Of a stretch of 64,000 nucleotides of DNA, positions 18,668 to 26,811 are shown piece after piece. Each line of letters starts with the position of its first letter. Position 1 is the stretch's first letter. The stretch lies in NCBI GenBank assembly GCA_963807425.1, contig CAWEBZ010000014.1:124001-188000 (forward strand), in the 5' to 3' direction. The notes under the pieces were generated by a model. The model did not search any database, was not told the DNA's origin, and saw only the letters and a list, made by a program, of their open reading frames with translations. This stretch comes from VRUE01 sp963807425. GTDB lineage: Bacteria; Actinomycetota; Thermoleophilia; Solirubrobacterales; 70-9. The position numbers and the translations under genes were made by a program.

Positions 18668-19420
18668 TCAGGGGAAGGCAGTCGAGGACAAAGCGCTGAC
18701 CTTCCAGGTGTCGTCTTCGCGCACCAGCGGCATGAAGTAATCGATGCCGTCCGCTCCGCGGTAGAGGAGAAAGGCCCGTTCGTCGTCGTAGCGAAGGCTG
18801 GCGGCGTCCACCTCGGTCAGCGCCTTCCGCGTGGCGCTGGGAACGGATGCCGTCAGCGCGCCGACGATCGGCGCGCACCCCCTGTCTTTGAGCTGTTCGG
18901 ATTGGGAAGCGAGCTGTTCGAGCTGCATCACCATCGCTTTCGAGAAGTAGGAGCAGGCCGTCGCCCAGTCTTCGTTCGCGCGAGCGGCGAGAAAGCCGTG
19001 CACCACCTCCGCCGCTTCCTCGAGCTCCGCTTCATCGCCCTCGTCGCCGAAGTCCTGGATGCTGTTGTCGCCGCCAGGTTCGCGGAACGGAGCCGAACCG
19101 CCGCCTGAAACGTGCAGGGGCGCTGGCTCCACCGTTGAGCCAGGGGAACCGGAGCCGCTGCCGCCGGAGCCTCCCTGTTTCCCTGCGCTCTGGCTGGGGC
19201 TCCCCGAACCTTGGTCGGAATCGTCCGTCGTTCCTCCCTCGCTCGGGCCCTTGGCTGCCGGGTGGTCGTTCTCGCCACTGCCAGTGGTCGTGGTGGGGCC
19301 AGTGGTTGCCTCTGACGCGGTCGTCGCGGCTGAATCGTCGCCGTCTCCACAGGCAGAGACGCCCAGCGCCAGCAGCGCAGCGAGCACGAGCGCGACAACG
19401 AACTTGCGGACCCCCTTCAC
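18668..19420 (-). CDS. Secreted lipoprotein with NTF2-like C-terminal domain
   Basis: 250 residues. Basic N-terminus, hydrophobic stretch and lipobox LGVSAC with the lipidated Cys at about residue 24. A long Thr/Ser/Gly-rich low-complexity linker (about 28-110) is followed by a compact domain (about 125-250) with the helix-helix-sheet pattern of NTF2/SnoaL-like folds (EEAAEVVHGFLAARANEDWA, later YFMPLVREDDTWKVSAL). One Cys pair (ACSYF and RGCAP) may form a disulfide. It is probably surface-anchored. The ligand or enzyme role is unknown. It converges with purA. Confidence 0.75.
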   Translation of the reverse strand: MKGVRKFVVALVLAALLALGVSACGDGDDSAATTASEATTGPTTTTGSGENDHPAAKGPSEGGTTDDSDQGSGSPSQSAGKQGGSGGSGSGSPGSTVEPAPLHVSGGGSAPFREPGGDNSIQDFGDEGDEAELEEAAEVVHGFLAARANEDWATACSYFSKAMVMQLEQLASQSEQLKDRGCAPIVGALTASVPSATRKALTEVDAASLRYDDERAFLLYRGADGIDYFMPLVREDDTWKVSALSSTAFP

Positions 19421-19518
19421 CGCCAGGGATTGTAATTCACCGCGGCTGCCGCCCGATGTGGCAGAGACGCCCGGGTACAGAAGTCGCGATCCGCGATTTC
19501 CTGCACTACAGTTTTGGG

Positions 19519-20208
19519 GTGGCTTCCGGTAGACGCACAGCTAAGTTGAGCGAGCGCCTGCCCAGAGGCCGGCACGGGCTGCCGCGGGAGACCGTGACGG
19601 AATCCCAGCGCAACCGCATCCTGCAGGCGATGATCGAGGTTGTCTCCGAGCGGGGCTATCCCGAGACCCGCGTCGTCGACGTGATCGGCGTCGCCGGAGT
19701 GTCGAGAAAGACGTTCTATGAGCTGTTCGCCAGCAAGGAGGACTGTTTCCTGGCCGCCTACGACGTTCTGCTGGGCAACCTGCTGGGGGACACGGCGAGA
19801 GGGTTCGAAACGAAACCCGGAGCCCCCTGGGCCGAGCGAATCGCGGCTGGGCTCGGCGAGCTGCTCAAACATCTGGCGGAGCACCCGGACGAGGCGCGCT
19901 TTGCGATCGTCGAGGTCCTCGCCGCAGGGCCGAAGGCGCTGGCCCGAAGGGACGCCGCCCTGCGCCAGTTCACCGGGTTTCTGGATGCCGGACGGGCGGA
20001 GACCTCGGTGGAGCTGCCGGGGATCACGTCGCTCTCGCTGGCGGGCGGGATCAATGAGCTGCTCTACAGCGAGATCCTGCACGGTGCCGCGTCACGGCTG
20101 CCGAGCCGCCTACCCGACCTGATGTTCTGGATCACCCTGCCCTTTCTTGGCGCCGAGGGGGCGGCCGAAGAGCGCGAGCGGACGCGGCTTTCGATGCTGG
20201 AAAGCTAG
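19519..20208 (+). CDS. TetR-family transcriptional regulator
   Basis: 229 residues from GTG 19519; an upstream extension of the frame would run into the divergent lipoprotein gene. A basic arm (RLPRGRHGLPRETV) leads into a TetR helix-turn-helix at about residues 30-85 (ERGYPETRVVDVIGVAGVSR, then TFYELFASKEDCF). The all-helical ligand/dimer domain has the signature ARFAIVEVLAAGPKALARRD. The same N-arm, HTH and effector-domain signature recur in the double TetR at the right edge. It sits just upstream of two tandem secreted-protein genes, which are possible targets, but the ligand cannot be told. Confidence 0.9.
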   Translation: MASGRRTAKLSERLPRGRHGLPRETVTESQRNRILQAMIEVVSERGYPETRVVDVIGVAGVSRKTFYELFASKEDCFLAAYDVLLGNLLGDTARGFETKPGAPWAERIAAGLGELLKHLAEHPDEARFAIVEVLAAGPKALARRDAALRQFTGFLDAGRAETSVELPGITSLSLAGGINELLYSEILHGAASRLPSRLPDLMFWITLPFLGAEGAAEERERTRLSMLES

Positions 20209-20244
20209 CCCGCGGGCGTGTTAAGGCGCTCTTTTCCATGAATC

Positions 20245-20356
20245 CGCGGGTTTATCGAGGGGCGATGCTGGTAATTTGGCCCATGGAGGGATAGACCAAG
20301 GCTTTCGAATGGCCGGGGCTCTGTAGAGCCGGCCGCAAAGGAGAGAGATAAGGACC
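20245..20356 (+). promoter_or_regulatory. Leader shared by the two tandem secreted-protein genes
   Basis: The stretch GGTTTATCGAG (from 20249) and GACCAAGG (20294-20301) has a matching counterpart before the second gene: GGTTTATTGAG from 21220 and GACCGAGG at 21266-21273, at almost the same spacing. The first copy also holds a hairpin built on GGCTC/GAGCC just before the ribosome site AAGGAG. The segments may carry a shared promoter or regulator site, but no canonical -35/-10 pair stands out. Confidence 0.35.
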
Positions 20357-21133
20357 ATGCGCAAGCGTTTGATTTGGACACTCGCCCTGGGAGCGGCGAT
20401 TTCCGTCGCTGTCACGGCGATCGCGTCAGCTGAGAAACCGACCGTTGTCAAGGCGGGCAACCTGGTGATCACGCTGAACGGCGGATTCACCCCCAAGGCG
20501 CTGCCGAAGAACGAGATGGCAGGGATCACGCTGAACGTCAGCGGCAAGATCGCGACCGTAGATGGCAAACATGCCCCCGCGGTCAGGGAATTCGTCGTCG
20601 AAACGGACAAGAACGGCGCGATCAACGCCAAGGGCTTGCCGGTCTGCACCGCCAGCAAACTGCAGGCGCAGGACACGAAGAACGCCGAAAAAGCCTGCCC
20701 CGACGCGATCGTCGGCACCGGCCGCACGATCGCTGAGATCGAATTTGCCGAACAGGCGCCGATCGACGTGGACAGCAAGCTGATCGCCTTCAACGGCGGA
20801 GTCAAGGGTGGTACGACGACGATCTTCATCCACGCCTATCTCTCCAGCCCGGTCTCGGCCGCGATCGTGACCACGGTCAAGGTCTCGAAAATCAAGAACG
20901 GCCGCTTCGGCACCAAATCGGTCGCCTCGATTCCGGTGATCGCCGGTGGGTCTGGCTCGGTCAAAAGCTTCAACCTCACGATCAAGCGCGACTTCACCTA
21001 CAAGGGCAAGAAGCAGCACTATCTGCTTGCCAAGTGCCCCGACGGCCACCTCGATGCGAAGGGGACCGCCGTCTTCGATGACGGCACTCGCCTCACCGGG
21101 AGCTTCGTCCGCTCCTGCACGCCGAAGGGCTAA
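20357..21133 (+). CDS. Small secreted protein, single-module family (paralogue 3)
   Basis: 258 residues. ATG 20357 follows AAGGAGAG and AAGGA. Signal peptide MRKRLIWTLALGAAISVAVT with cleavage near ASA-EKP. The mature protein shows VVKAGNLVITLNGGFTPKAL, a FVVETDKNGAINAKGLPVC strand-Cys, ACPDAIVGTG, LIAFNGGVKGGTTTIFIHA, the SIPVIAGGSGSVKSFNLTI strand pair, FTYKGKKQHYLLAKC and a final SCTPKG. No catalytic motif is seen. The four cysteines probably form two disulfides. It is a tandem duplicate of the next gene; the two share a 62-base identical tract. A strong terminator follows this copy. Confidence 0.8.
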   Translation: MRKRLIWTLALGAAISVAVTAIASAEKPTVVKAGNLVITLNGGFTPKALPKNEMAGITLNVSGKIATVDGKHAPAVREFVVETDKNGAINAKGLPVCTASKLQAQDTKNAEKACPDAIVGTGRTIAEIEFAEQAPIDVDSKLIAFNGGVKGGTTTIFIHAYLSSPVSAAIVTTVKVSKIKNGRFGTKSVASIPVIAGGSGSVKSFNLTIKRDFTYKGKKQHYLLAKCPDGHLDAKGTAVFDDGTRLTGSFVRSCTPKG

Positions 21134-21163
21134 GCAGCAGCTTCATCTCAGGACGACAAGGGG

Positions 21164-21197
21164 AAGAAAGGGCGGCCAGAGGCCGCCCTTTCTTTTA
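21164..21197 (+). terminator. Rho-independent terminator
   Basis: A 14-bp perfect stem (21164-21177 with 21181-21194) around a 3-base loop is followed by more T residues. It lies 31 bases after the stop of the first tandem secreted-protein gene, so the second copy needs its own promoter. Confidence 0.85.
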
Positions 21198-21312
21198 CCG
21201 CGACAAAATGCGATCGGCTGGTTTATTGAGACTGCAGTATTGGGTAGGCTCTCCCGAAGGGAATGGACCGAGGTTTTTGGGGCGATCGGGAACAACTGAG
21301 AGGATGAAGCTC

Positions 21313-22089
21313 ATGCGCAAGCGTTTGACCTGGATACTCGCCCTGGGTACGGCTGTAGCCGTCGCTGCCAGCGGCATGGCCATCGCCGAGAAGCCGATCA
21401 AAGTGATCGCCGGAAAACTGGTCCTGACCTTCAACGGCGGCTTCACCCCGAAGGCGCTGCCGAAGACCAAACAGGCCGGGATCAAACTGAACATCTCGGG
21501 CAAAATCGCGACCCTGGACGGAACCCATCCGCCGGCGCTCAAAGAATTCGTCCTCGAAACGGACAAGAACGGTTCGATCAACGCCAAGGGCGTCCCGGTC
21601 TGCACCGCCAGCAAACTGCAGGCGCAGGACACGAAGAACGCCGAAAAAGCCTGCCCGACCGCGATCGTCGGCACCGGTCAGACCGTCGCTGAGATCGAAT
21701 TCGCCGAACAGCCGCCGATCGACGTGACCAGCAAGCTGATCGCCTTCAACGGCGGAGTCAAGGGCGGCAAGACGACGATCTTCATCCACGCCTTCCTCTC
21801 CAGCCCGGTCTCGGCGGCGATCGTGACCACGGTCAAGGTCTCGAAAATCAGCAACGGCCGTTACGGCACCAAGTCGGTCGCCTCGATTCCGGTGATCGCC
21901 GGCGGATCCGGCTCGGTCAAAAGCTTCAACCTCTCGATCAAGCGCGACTTCACCTACAAGGGCAAGAAACAGAGCTATCTGCTGCTCAAGTGCACCGACG
22001 GCAAGATCCTCGCCAAAGGAACCGCCATCTTCAGGGACGGGACACGCGCCACCGGTGGCGTGGTCCGCTCCTGCACCCCTAAGGGGTAG
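21313..22089 (+). CDS. Small secreted protein, single-module family (paralogue 4)
   Basis: 258 residues, exactly the length of the upstream copy. ATG 21313 is chosen because it aligns with the MRKRL start of the paralogues and has GAGAGG upstream; ATG 21304 would add three residues. Family marks are preserved in order: GKLVLTFNGGFTPKAL, a strand ending GVPVC, ACPTAIVGTG, LIAFNGGVKGGKTTIFIHA, the strand pair around IPVIAGGSGSVKSF, FTYKGKKQSYLLLKC and the terminal SCTPKG. It is exported and of unknown function. Its 3' end overlaps the convergent membrane-protein gene by 11 bases. Confidence 0.8.
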   Translation: MRKRLTWILALGTAVAVAASGMAIAEKPIKVIAGKLVLTFNGGFTPKALPKTKQAGIKLNISGKIATLDGTHPPALKEFVLETDKNGSINAKGVPVCTASKLQAQDTKNAEKACPTAIVGTGQTVAEIEFAEQPPIDVTSKLIAFNGGVKGGKTTIFIHAFLSSPVSAAIVTTVKVSKISNGRYGTKSVASIPVIAGGSGSVKSFNLSIKRDFTYKGKKQSYLLLKCTDGKILAKGTAIFRDGTRATGGVVRSCTPKG

Positions 22090-22780
22090 TCGTCGGAATC
22101 AGGCCTTGCTGCTCGCGGCGCCGCTCGCCGCGACGCAGCATTCGCTGAGTGAGGATCGCGGCGCTGAGGATCGCCGTTGCGCCTAGGCTGAGCTGGACGC
22201 TGAGCAGGCCCTGCCTGGTCCAGTAGACGTCGCGCAGGTCGAGAAGAAGGGCCGCCTCGTCGAAGGTTAGCCCGATGCCCACGCCCATCGGGATGGCGAG
22301 GCGCTCCTCGAGCGCGTCGTTGTCGGTCAGCAGCGCCGTCGTGCCGGCGGCGAAGGCGATCAGGATGCCGGGGACGAAGTGGTGGATGTGGCGGCCACCG
22401 AGGCTGACGTTGCGAAACGGCCACCAGTTGTCGCGGATCCCCCAGGTCGAGAGGCGGACCAGGGCAAAGGACCCGAGGAAGCCCGCGAGCAGGTTGAAGA
22501 GGACCGTCTCGCTGCGCGGCGCGGCTTCGTAGCCGCTGACCGCCACCCCGACGGTGTCGAGGGCGGCCGCGGGCGCTGCTTCCACCAGGCTCTCGCCGTC
22601 GTCGTAGGCGTGTGAGCGCCGCTGCAGCATGCGCCCGAACTGGCCGATGATCACCACGCCGGCGCCGCCAAGCGCCACCGTGGCAAGGCCGACCGTCGCT
22701 CGCTCCGAGCGTGCCCAGCCAAAGCGCGTCCTCGCCTTGGCGCGGCGGCTGAGGCGAGTGGGAAGGCGACGGGAGCTCAC
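22079..22780 (-). CDS. Integral membrane protein with HIHHFVPG motif
   Basis: 233 residues. Four or five hydrophobic segments are visible (about residues 32-50, 92-112, 135-155 and 195-215). Between them lie the His-rich HIHHFVPGI motif and an acidic LTFDEAALLLDLRDVYW stretch, a pattern seen in an uncharacterised actinobacterial membrane family. The His cluster and acidic residues could bind a metal, which is inference only. It lies 25 bases downstream of rplI on the same strand and may be read from the ribosomal-protein operon. Confidence 0.65.
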   Translation of the reverse strand: MSSRRLPTRLSRRAKARTRFGWARSERATVGLATVALGGAGVVIIGQFGRMLQRRSHAYDDGESLVEAAPAAALDTVGVAVSGYEAAPRSETVLFNLLAGFLGSFALVRLSTWGIRDNWWPFRNVSLGGRHIHHFVPGILIAFAAGTTALLTDNDALEERLAIPMGVGIGLTFDEAALLLDLRDVYWTRQGLLSVQLSLGATAILSAAILTQRMLRRGERRREQQGLIPTTTP

Positions 22781-22805
22781 GGCCCCGCAGCCTAGCGTTG
22801 TGGGG

Positions 22806-23258
22806 TTACTTCTCCTCGGTGACGATCGTCTTCACCGAGGCTACGGCGCCGTCGGCCAGCTCGATCTCGACCATGTGGGTGCCGATCTCGCGGATCGGCT
22901 GCTCGAGGCGGACTTTGCGCCGGTCGACGCGCAGATCGCGAGCGTCGCTGATCGCCTCGACGATCTCCTTGGCCCCGACTGAGCCGAAGAGCTTGCCGTC
23001 CTCGCCCGCCCGCTGGTAGATCGTCAGCACGGTCTTGGAGAGCAGCGAAGCAGCCTGCTCTTCGCGCTCGGCCCGCGCTTTCTCTGCTTTCTCCGCGGCG
23101 GCGCGGCGGCGCTGTGCCTCCTCAAGCGCGCCGGGAGTTGCCGCGGCGGCGAGTTTGCGGGGAATCAGGAAGTTGCGAAGGTAACCGGGAGCTACGTCAA
23201 CCGGGTCGCCACGATGACCGAGCTCATCGACGTCCTCGAGCAGGATTGCCTGTGCCAT
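22806..23258 (-). CDS. rplI: 50S ribosomal protein L9
   Basis: 150 residues. The N-terminal L9 domain starts MAQAILLEDVDELGHRGD and continues VDVAPGYLRNFLIPRKLA, the classic L9 signature. A long Ala/Glu/Lys helix (about 50-80) connects to the C-terminal domain with KLFGSVGAKEIVEAI. It shares one base with the rpsR stop and is the last ribosomal gene of the block. Confidence 0.96.
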   Translation of the reverse strand: MAQAILLEDVDELGHRGDPVDVAPGYLRNFLIPRKLAAAATPGALEEAQRRRAAAEKAEKARAEREEQAASLLSKTVLTIYQRAGEDGKLFGSVGAKEIVEAISDARDLRVDRRKVRLEQPIREIGTHMVEIELADGAVASVKTIVTEEK

Positions 23259-23524
23259 CAGCGCTCACCGACGTAGGGCAGCAGGGCGATCTCACGGGCG
23301 CGCTTCACCGCCACCGAGAGTTGCCGCTGGTGCTTGCGCGAGAGGCCGGTGACACGGCGGCCGCGGGTCTTGCCCTTGTCGGAGAGGAAGCGTCGCAACA
23401 GGTTGAGGTCCTTGTAGTCGACTTCCTCGGAGTTGATCCGCGTGTACTTGCGCGGCCGCATGCGGTCGGGCATTCGCCGACCGCGTCGGGGTGCTGCTGC
23501 TCCTGCGTCTTTGGTCCTGGCCAT
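23258..23524 (-). CDS. rpsR: 30S ribosomal protein S18
   Basis: 88 residues from ATG 23524; a TTG four codons upstream is possible but has no spacer from its putative ribosome site. The core shows YTRINSEEVDYKDLNLLRRF and RVTGLSRKHQRQLSVAVKRA, which are standard S18 features for binding S6 and 16S rRNA. It lies between ssb and rplI in the usual order. No zinc-binding Cys residues are present, so this is a Cys-free form. Confidence 0.95.
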   Translation of the reverse strand: MARTKDAGAAAPRRGRRMPDRMRPRKYTRINSEEVDYKDLNLLRRFLSDKGKTRGRRVTGLSRKHQRQLSVAVKRAREIALLPYVGER

Positions 23525-23578
23525 GCGGACGCGCAATCCTACAGGTATCGAGCGTGCCCAGAGGCCAGCGGCAAGCCG

Positions 23579-24040
23579 CTAGAAGGGGATGTCGTCGTCT
23601 GCGCCGCCACCGGCAGTGGCGCCGGCGAAGTCGGAGGTGTCGGCTGGGACGTCGCTGCTGGGGCTGAAGCCGCCACCCTCGCCGCCACCTGATCCGTCAC
23701 GCGAGCCGAGGAACTGGACCGAGTTGGCGATGATCTCGACGCTCTGGCGCTTGCCGCCACCGTCTTTGGCCTCCCACTCGCGCCAGTCGAGGCGACCTTC
23801 GATCGCCACCGGCCGGCCCTTCGCGAGGTAGTTGGCGCAGTTCTCGCCCTGTGCACCCCAGACCGTGACGTCGAAGTAGTTGGGCTTGTCGATCCATTCG
23901 CCGCTCTGGCCGTCCTTGCGGCGGCTGTTGACAGCCACCCGCAGCTTGCAGACCGAGGTTCCACCCGGTGTGCTGCGTAGCTCCGGATCGCGGGTCAGGT
24001 TCCCGGTGATGACGACCACGTTGACGTTCGACGCTGCCAC
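23579..24040 (-). CDS. ssb: Single-stranded DNA-binding protein
   Basis: 153 residues from GTG 24040, chosen because GAGGAG lies 9 bases before it (a TTG directly abutting that site is less likely). The OB-fold covers about residues 1-110 (NVVVITGNLTRDPELRSTPG, YFDVTVWGAQGENCANYLAKG, VAIEGRLDWREWE). A Gly/Ser/Ala-rich linker and the acidic tip DDDIPF follow; the tip recruits replication and repair proteins. The place between rpsF and rpsR is the common one. Confidence 0.96.
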   Translation of the reverse strand: MAASNVNVVVITGNLTRDPELRSTPGGTSVCKLRVAVNSRRKDGQSGEWIDKPNYFDVTVWGAQGENCANYLAKGRPVAIEGRLDWREWEAKDGGGKRQSVEIIANSVQFLGSRDGSGGGEGGGFSPSSDVPADTSDFAGATAGGGADDDIPF

Positions 24041-24142
24041 AGCTCTCAACTCCTCTGAATCGCTTGTCTGGACTCCAGTCTAAGAGTGCCAGCGGCGCAT
24101 CTCTCCCCCTCGGCCGAGAATCTCCGCAAAACGCGGATTGAC

Positions 24143-24610
24143 TTACTCGTCGTCGGAAGAGGCAGGCGCCTCGACGGGCTCCGCCGGGCCGGCGGCCTCG
24201 TCTGAGTCGACAGCCTCGTCGGGGGTGCTGGTGGGGCGAGCCCCCTGCGGTCCACGCTCGCGGGGCGGTCCGCCGCCGGTGGTTGCAGCGACTGCAGGCG
24301 GCACCATCACGGGGGACTCGGGATCAACTTTGAAGATGCGGAAGCGGAGCACGCCGTCGGCGATCTTCAGGTTGTGGTTGAGCCCGTCGAGCAGCTCGGC
24401 CGGCGCCTCGAAGCGGAACCAGCGGTAGTCGGCCTCGTTACGCTGCTCGATCTCGTAGGCCATCTTGCGCAGGCCCCAGTTGTTCTCCTCTTTCAAGGTG
24501 CCCTCGGCCTCGATCCGCCCACGCGCATCCTGCGCGAGCGCCTCGCGCGCGGGCTCGTCCAGCCCAGGGTCCAGCATCAGGACCAACTCGTATTCGCGTG
24601 CTGCTGCCAA
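24143..24610 (-). CDS. rpsF: 30S ribosomal protein S6 with acidic C-terminal extension
   Basis: 155 residues. The S6 fold occupies about residues 5-100 (REYELVLMLDPGLDEPAREA, NNWGLRKMAYEIEQRNEADY, ending FRIFKVDPES). A Pro/Gly then Asp/Glu-rich tail of some 50 residues follows, longer than the usual compact S6. The start is TTG 24610 with no ribosome site; TATAGT (minus strand, 24622-24627) lies 11 bases upstream and may be a -10 element of a near-leaderless transcript. It is the first gene of the S6-SSB-S18-L9 block. Confidence 0.93.
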   Translation of the reverse strand: MAAAREYELVLMLDPGLDEPAREALAQDARGRIEAEGTLKEENNWGLRKMAYEIEQRNEADYRWFRFEAPAELLDGLNHNLKIADGVLRFRIFKVDPESPVMVPPAVAATTGGGPPRERGPQGARPTSTPDEAVDSDEAAGPAEPVEAPASSDDE

Positions 24611-24636
24611 AACGGCGAGGGACTATAGCCGTACGG

Positions 24637-25152
24637 CTAGTGCGGGGCGAACTCCATAGAGCCGTCGTTGGGCGGGGCGGGAGCTGGGGAAGGTGGGGGA
24701 GTGACTACGGGGGCTGGTGGTGGGACTGGCGCGGGTTCGGGGGGATAGGCGGGCGGGTCCTGTCGCCGGGTGGGGGTGCTCGGCTTGCGCTGCGTGCTGC
24801 TTTGGGGGGAGGGATCGTGCGCCCGGCGAGGCGAGGCCTTCCCCTCAGCAGCCTCCGCGCTGCGCCGACCACCCCCACCCGACACCACCCGCCCGAGATG
24901 CCGCCGAGAACGACGCTCCCCCTCCGGGACCGCAGCTGCTCTCCGCGTGGCAGCGTTGTCTCGACCGAGGTTCGAGGTTCGCCCCGACGCCTCTTGCGGA
25001 GCTTTTAGCGACGGGAGGCCGACGTCAGCCGGCAGCGGCGGTGGGGTGGGGGGCTTCAGCAAGCTCGGTGCTGCCTTCAACGCCAGTAGTCCCACAAGCA
25101 CCACAAGGAGCACGCGTCCAGCTCCAACCCAGCGAATCCGAAGCCCGCCCAT
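24637..25152 (-). CDS. Single-pass membrane protein with Pro-rich tail
   Basis: 171 residues. One TM segment at about residues 12-30 (RVLLVVLVGLLALKAAPSLL) is followed by Pro-rich and then basic low-complexity sequence, ending in a run of Pro/Ala/Val repeats. There is no recognisable domain. The composition resembles short TonB-like or cell-wall-spanning linkers, but no TonB C-terminal domain is present. It ends 26 bases before rpsF and may be co-transcribed with it. It is plausible as a real gene but could also be a fortuitous frame. Confidence 0.5.
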   Translation of the reverse strand: MGGLRIRWVGAGRVLLVVLVGLLALKAAPSLLKPPTPPPLPADVGLPSLKAPQEASGRTSNLGRDNAATRRAAAVPEGERRSRRHLGRVVSGGGGRRSAEAAEGKASPRRAHDPSPQSSTQRKPSTPTRRQDPPAYPPEPAPVPPPAPVVTPPPSPAPAPPNDGSMEFAPH

Positions 25153-25203
25153 GAGCAGCTAAGCCCCCAGATCACGGAGTTCGCCCCTACAAGCGCCTCC
25201 GAT

Positions 25204-25317
25204 GAGAGGGACGGGGCTCCCCTCTGAACGGCTTGTACTTTTTCGGCACGCCAATCTCGGCCAGCCGCAGGCTCTCCACCGAAAAAGTTGAGTGAGGAGG
25301 GGTGCCCCGTCCCTCTC
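25204..25317. repeat. Long nested inverted repeat (probable strong terminator or hairpin element)
   Basis: Two 21-base arms, 25204-25224 and 25297-25317, match at 20 of 21 positions in inverted orientation. Inside them, 25237-25246 (ACTTTTTCGG) and 25279-25288 form a second, perfect 10-bp inverted pair. The outer arm abuts the stop codon of the GT20 gene, so it could terminate that transcript. The whole 114 bases could fold as one hairpin. Confidence 0.7.
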
Positions 25318-26781
25318 CTACGCAACGCTCTCGCGCAACTCCGCGATGTCCGCCAGCTGATCATCGACCCAATCACCCGGGTTTCGCTCGAATACGAGCT
25401 CTTTCAGACGTGTAGCCCGCAGCCGCCGCTCCTCGGGGTCCATAGTCAGGGCGCGGTAGATCGCGTCGGCTTGCTCCTGGATGTCGAAGGGGTTGACCGA
25501 GAGGGTGCAGTCGGCGAGCTCCTCGTGGGAGCCGGTGTTCTCGGAGAGCATCAGCACGCCGTCGCGGGTGTTCACCGCTGGCGCCTCCTTGGCGACAAGG
25601 TTCATCCCGTCGAAGAGCGAGTTGACCATCAACAGGTCGAAGTGCTTGTAGCGGGCGACGGCGTCGTGGAAGTTCTCGTAGATCTTCAGGTCGATCGGCA
25701 TCCAGTCGGTGGTGCCGTGGCGGTGGTTGACGACGGCGACCAGCGCCTCGATCCGCTCCAGGTACTCGGCATACTCGGGCACGTCCTGACGTGAGGGCTG
25801 CAGGTGGGCTATGAACGTGACCTGTTCGCGGAACTCGGGATGCTGGGTGAGGAAGGTGTCGAAGGCAGTGAAGCCGCGCAGTACGTTCTTCGAGAGGTCG
25901 GCGCGGTCGACCCGGATGATCAGGTGCTTGCGCCGCCGCTCCAACACCTCGCGCTCCGCCGCCGCCACCTCGGGCGACTCGGCCGCCCGTCGCAGCCGCT
26001 CGGCGTCGATCGAGAGCGGGTAGGCCCGCGCCAGCGTCTGTCCGCCGGCGTGCCGGACCAGCCCCAGCTCGTAGTCGACGTCGGCCTCCAGCAGTTCGTC
26101 GCAGCAGCGCAGGAAGTTGATGCAGTAGCTCCCTGTGTGGAAGCCGATGATGTCGTTGGCGAGCATGCCGCGGAAGAGGGCCTCGCGGATCCGGCCCGGC
26201 AGGATGCGCCAGCTGTCGGGCTGGGACCAGGGGATGTGGACGAAGTGATGGAGGAAGGCGTCGGGGCGCTCGGCGCGGATCATCCCCGGGGCCGTGTAGA
26301 GGTGGTAGTCGTGGAGCATCACCAGGGGCCGCTCGCGACCCTCGATCTGACCCAGCACCGCGGTGGCGATGTCCTGGTTGACGGCCTGGTAGCCGAGGTC
26401 CCAGGCGTCGAGCTCCTCCTGGCGGATGTCGGGGGCGTTGGAGAGGTCCCAGAGGTAGTGCTGGATGAACCAGAGGATCGGGTTGGCGATCACGTTGTAG
26501 AAGCGGTCGTAGGCTTCGGCGTCGCTGCCGACCAGCAGCACGCGGTAGTCGATTCCATCGATCGACAGCTCGACCGGCCCGCCTCGTTCCTCGGAGACGG
26601 CGACGTCCTCGTCGGTCATCGCCGAGGCGATCCAGAGCGCGTCGCGGTGGGAGACGAGGCCCGACAGTGCCGTGACCAGACCGCCGCCGCCCCGCCGTAC
26701 GGTCCGCTCCCCCTCCTCGTTGCGCTCGAACTGCGCTGGACCCCGGTTCGAGACGATGATCAGCGGGTCCGAGTCGGCCAT
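25318..26781 (-). CDS. Glycosyltransferase family 20, trehalose-6-phosphate synthase-like
   Basis: 487 residues. GT20 marks are present: LIIVSNRGP at the N-terminus, the GGGGLVTALSGLV loop, HDYHLYTAPGMIR, FVHIPWSQPDSWRILP, IIGFHTGSYCINFL, and the donor-binding DGMNLVAKE. Some canonical motifs are altered (VDRADLSKN where VDRLDYTKG is usual, LSENTGSHEEL for LSEFAGAAEEL), so the acceptor may not be glucose-6-phosphate. It lies 30 bases downstream of treT, which supports a role in trehalose or a related compatible solute. No OtsB-type phosphatase gene is adjacent. The enzyme class is clear but exact specificity is not. Confidence 0.85.
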   Translation of the reverse strand: MADSDPLIIVSNRGPAQFERNEEGERTVRRGGGGLVTALSGLVSHRDALWIASAMTDEDVAVSEERGGPVELSIDGIDYRVLLVGSDAEAYDRFYNVIANPILWFIQHYLWDLSNAPDIRQEELDAWDLGYQAVNQDIATAVLGQIEGRERPLVMLHDYHLYTAPGMIRAERPDAFLHHFVHIPWSQPDSWRILPGRIREALFRGMLANDIIGFHTGSYCINFLRCCDELLEADVDYELGLVRHAGGQTLARAYPLSIDAERLRRAAESPEVAAAEREVLERRRKHLIIRVDRADLSKNVLRGFTAFDTFLTQHPEFREQVTFIAHLQPSRQDVPEYAEYLERIEALVAVVNHRHGTTDWMPIDLKIYENFHDAVARYKHFDLLMVNSLFDGMNLVAKEAPAVNTRDGVLMLSENTGSHEELADCTLSVNPFDIQEQADAIYRALTMDPEERRLRATRLKELVFERNPGDWVDDQLADIAELRESVA

Positions 26782-26811
26782 TGGCTGCAGCCTACCCGCA
26801 GTGCTCGAGCC

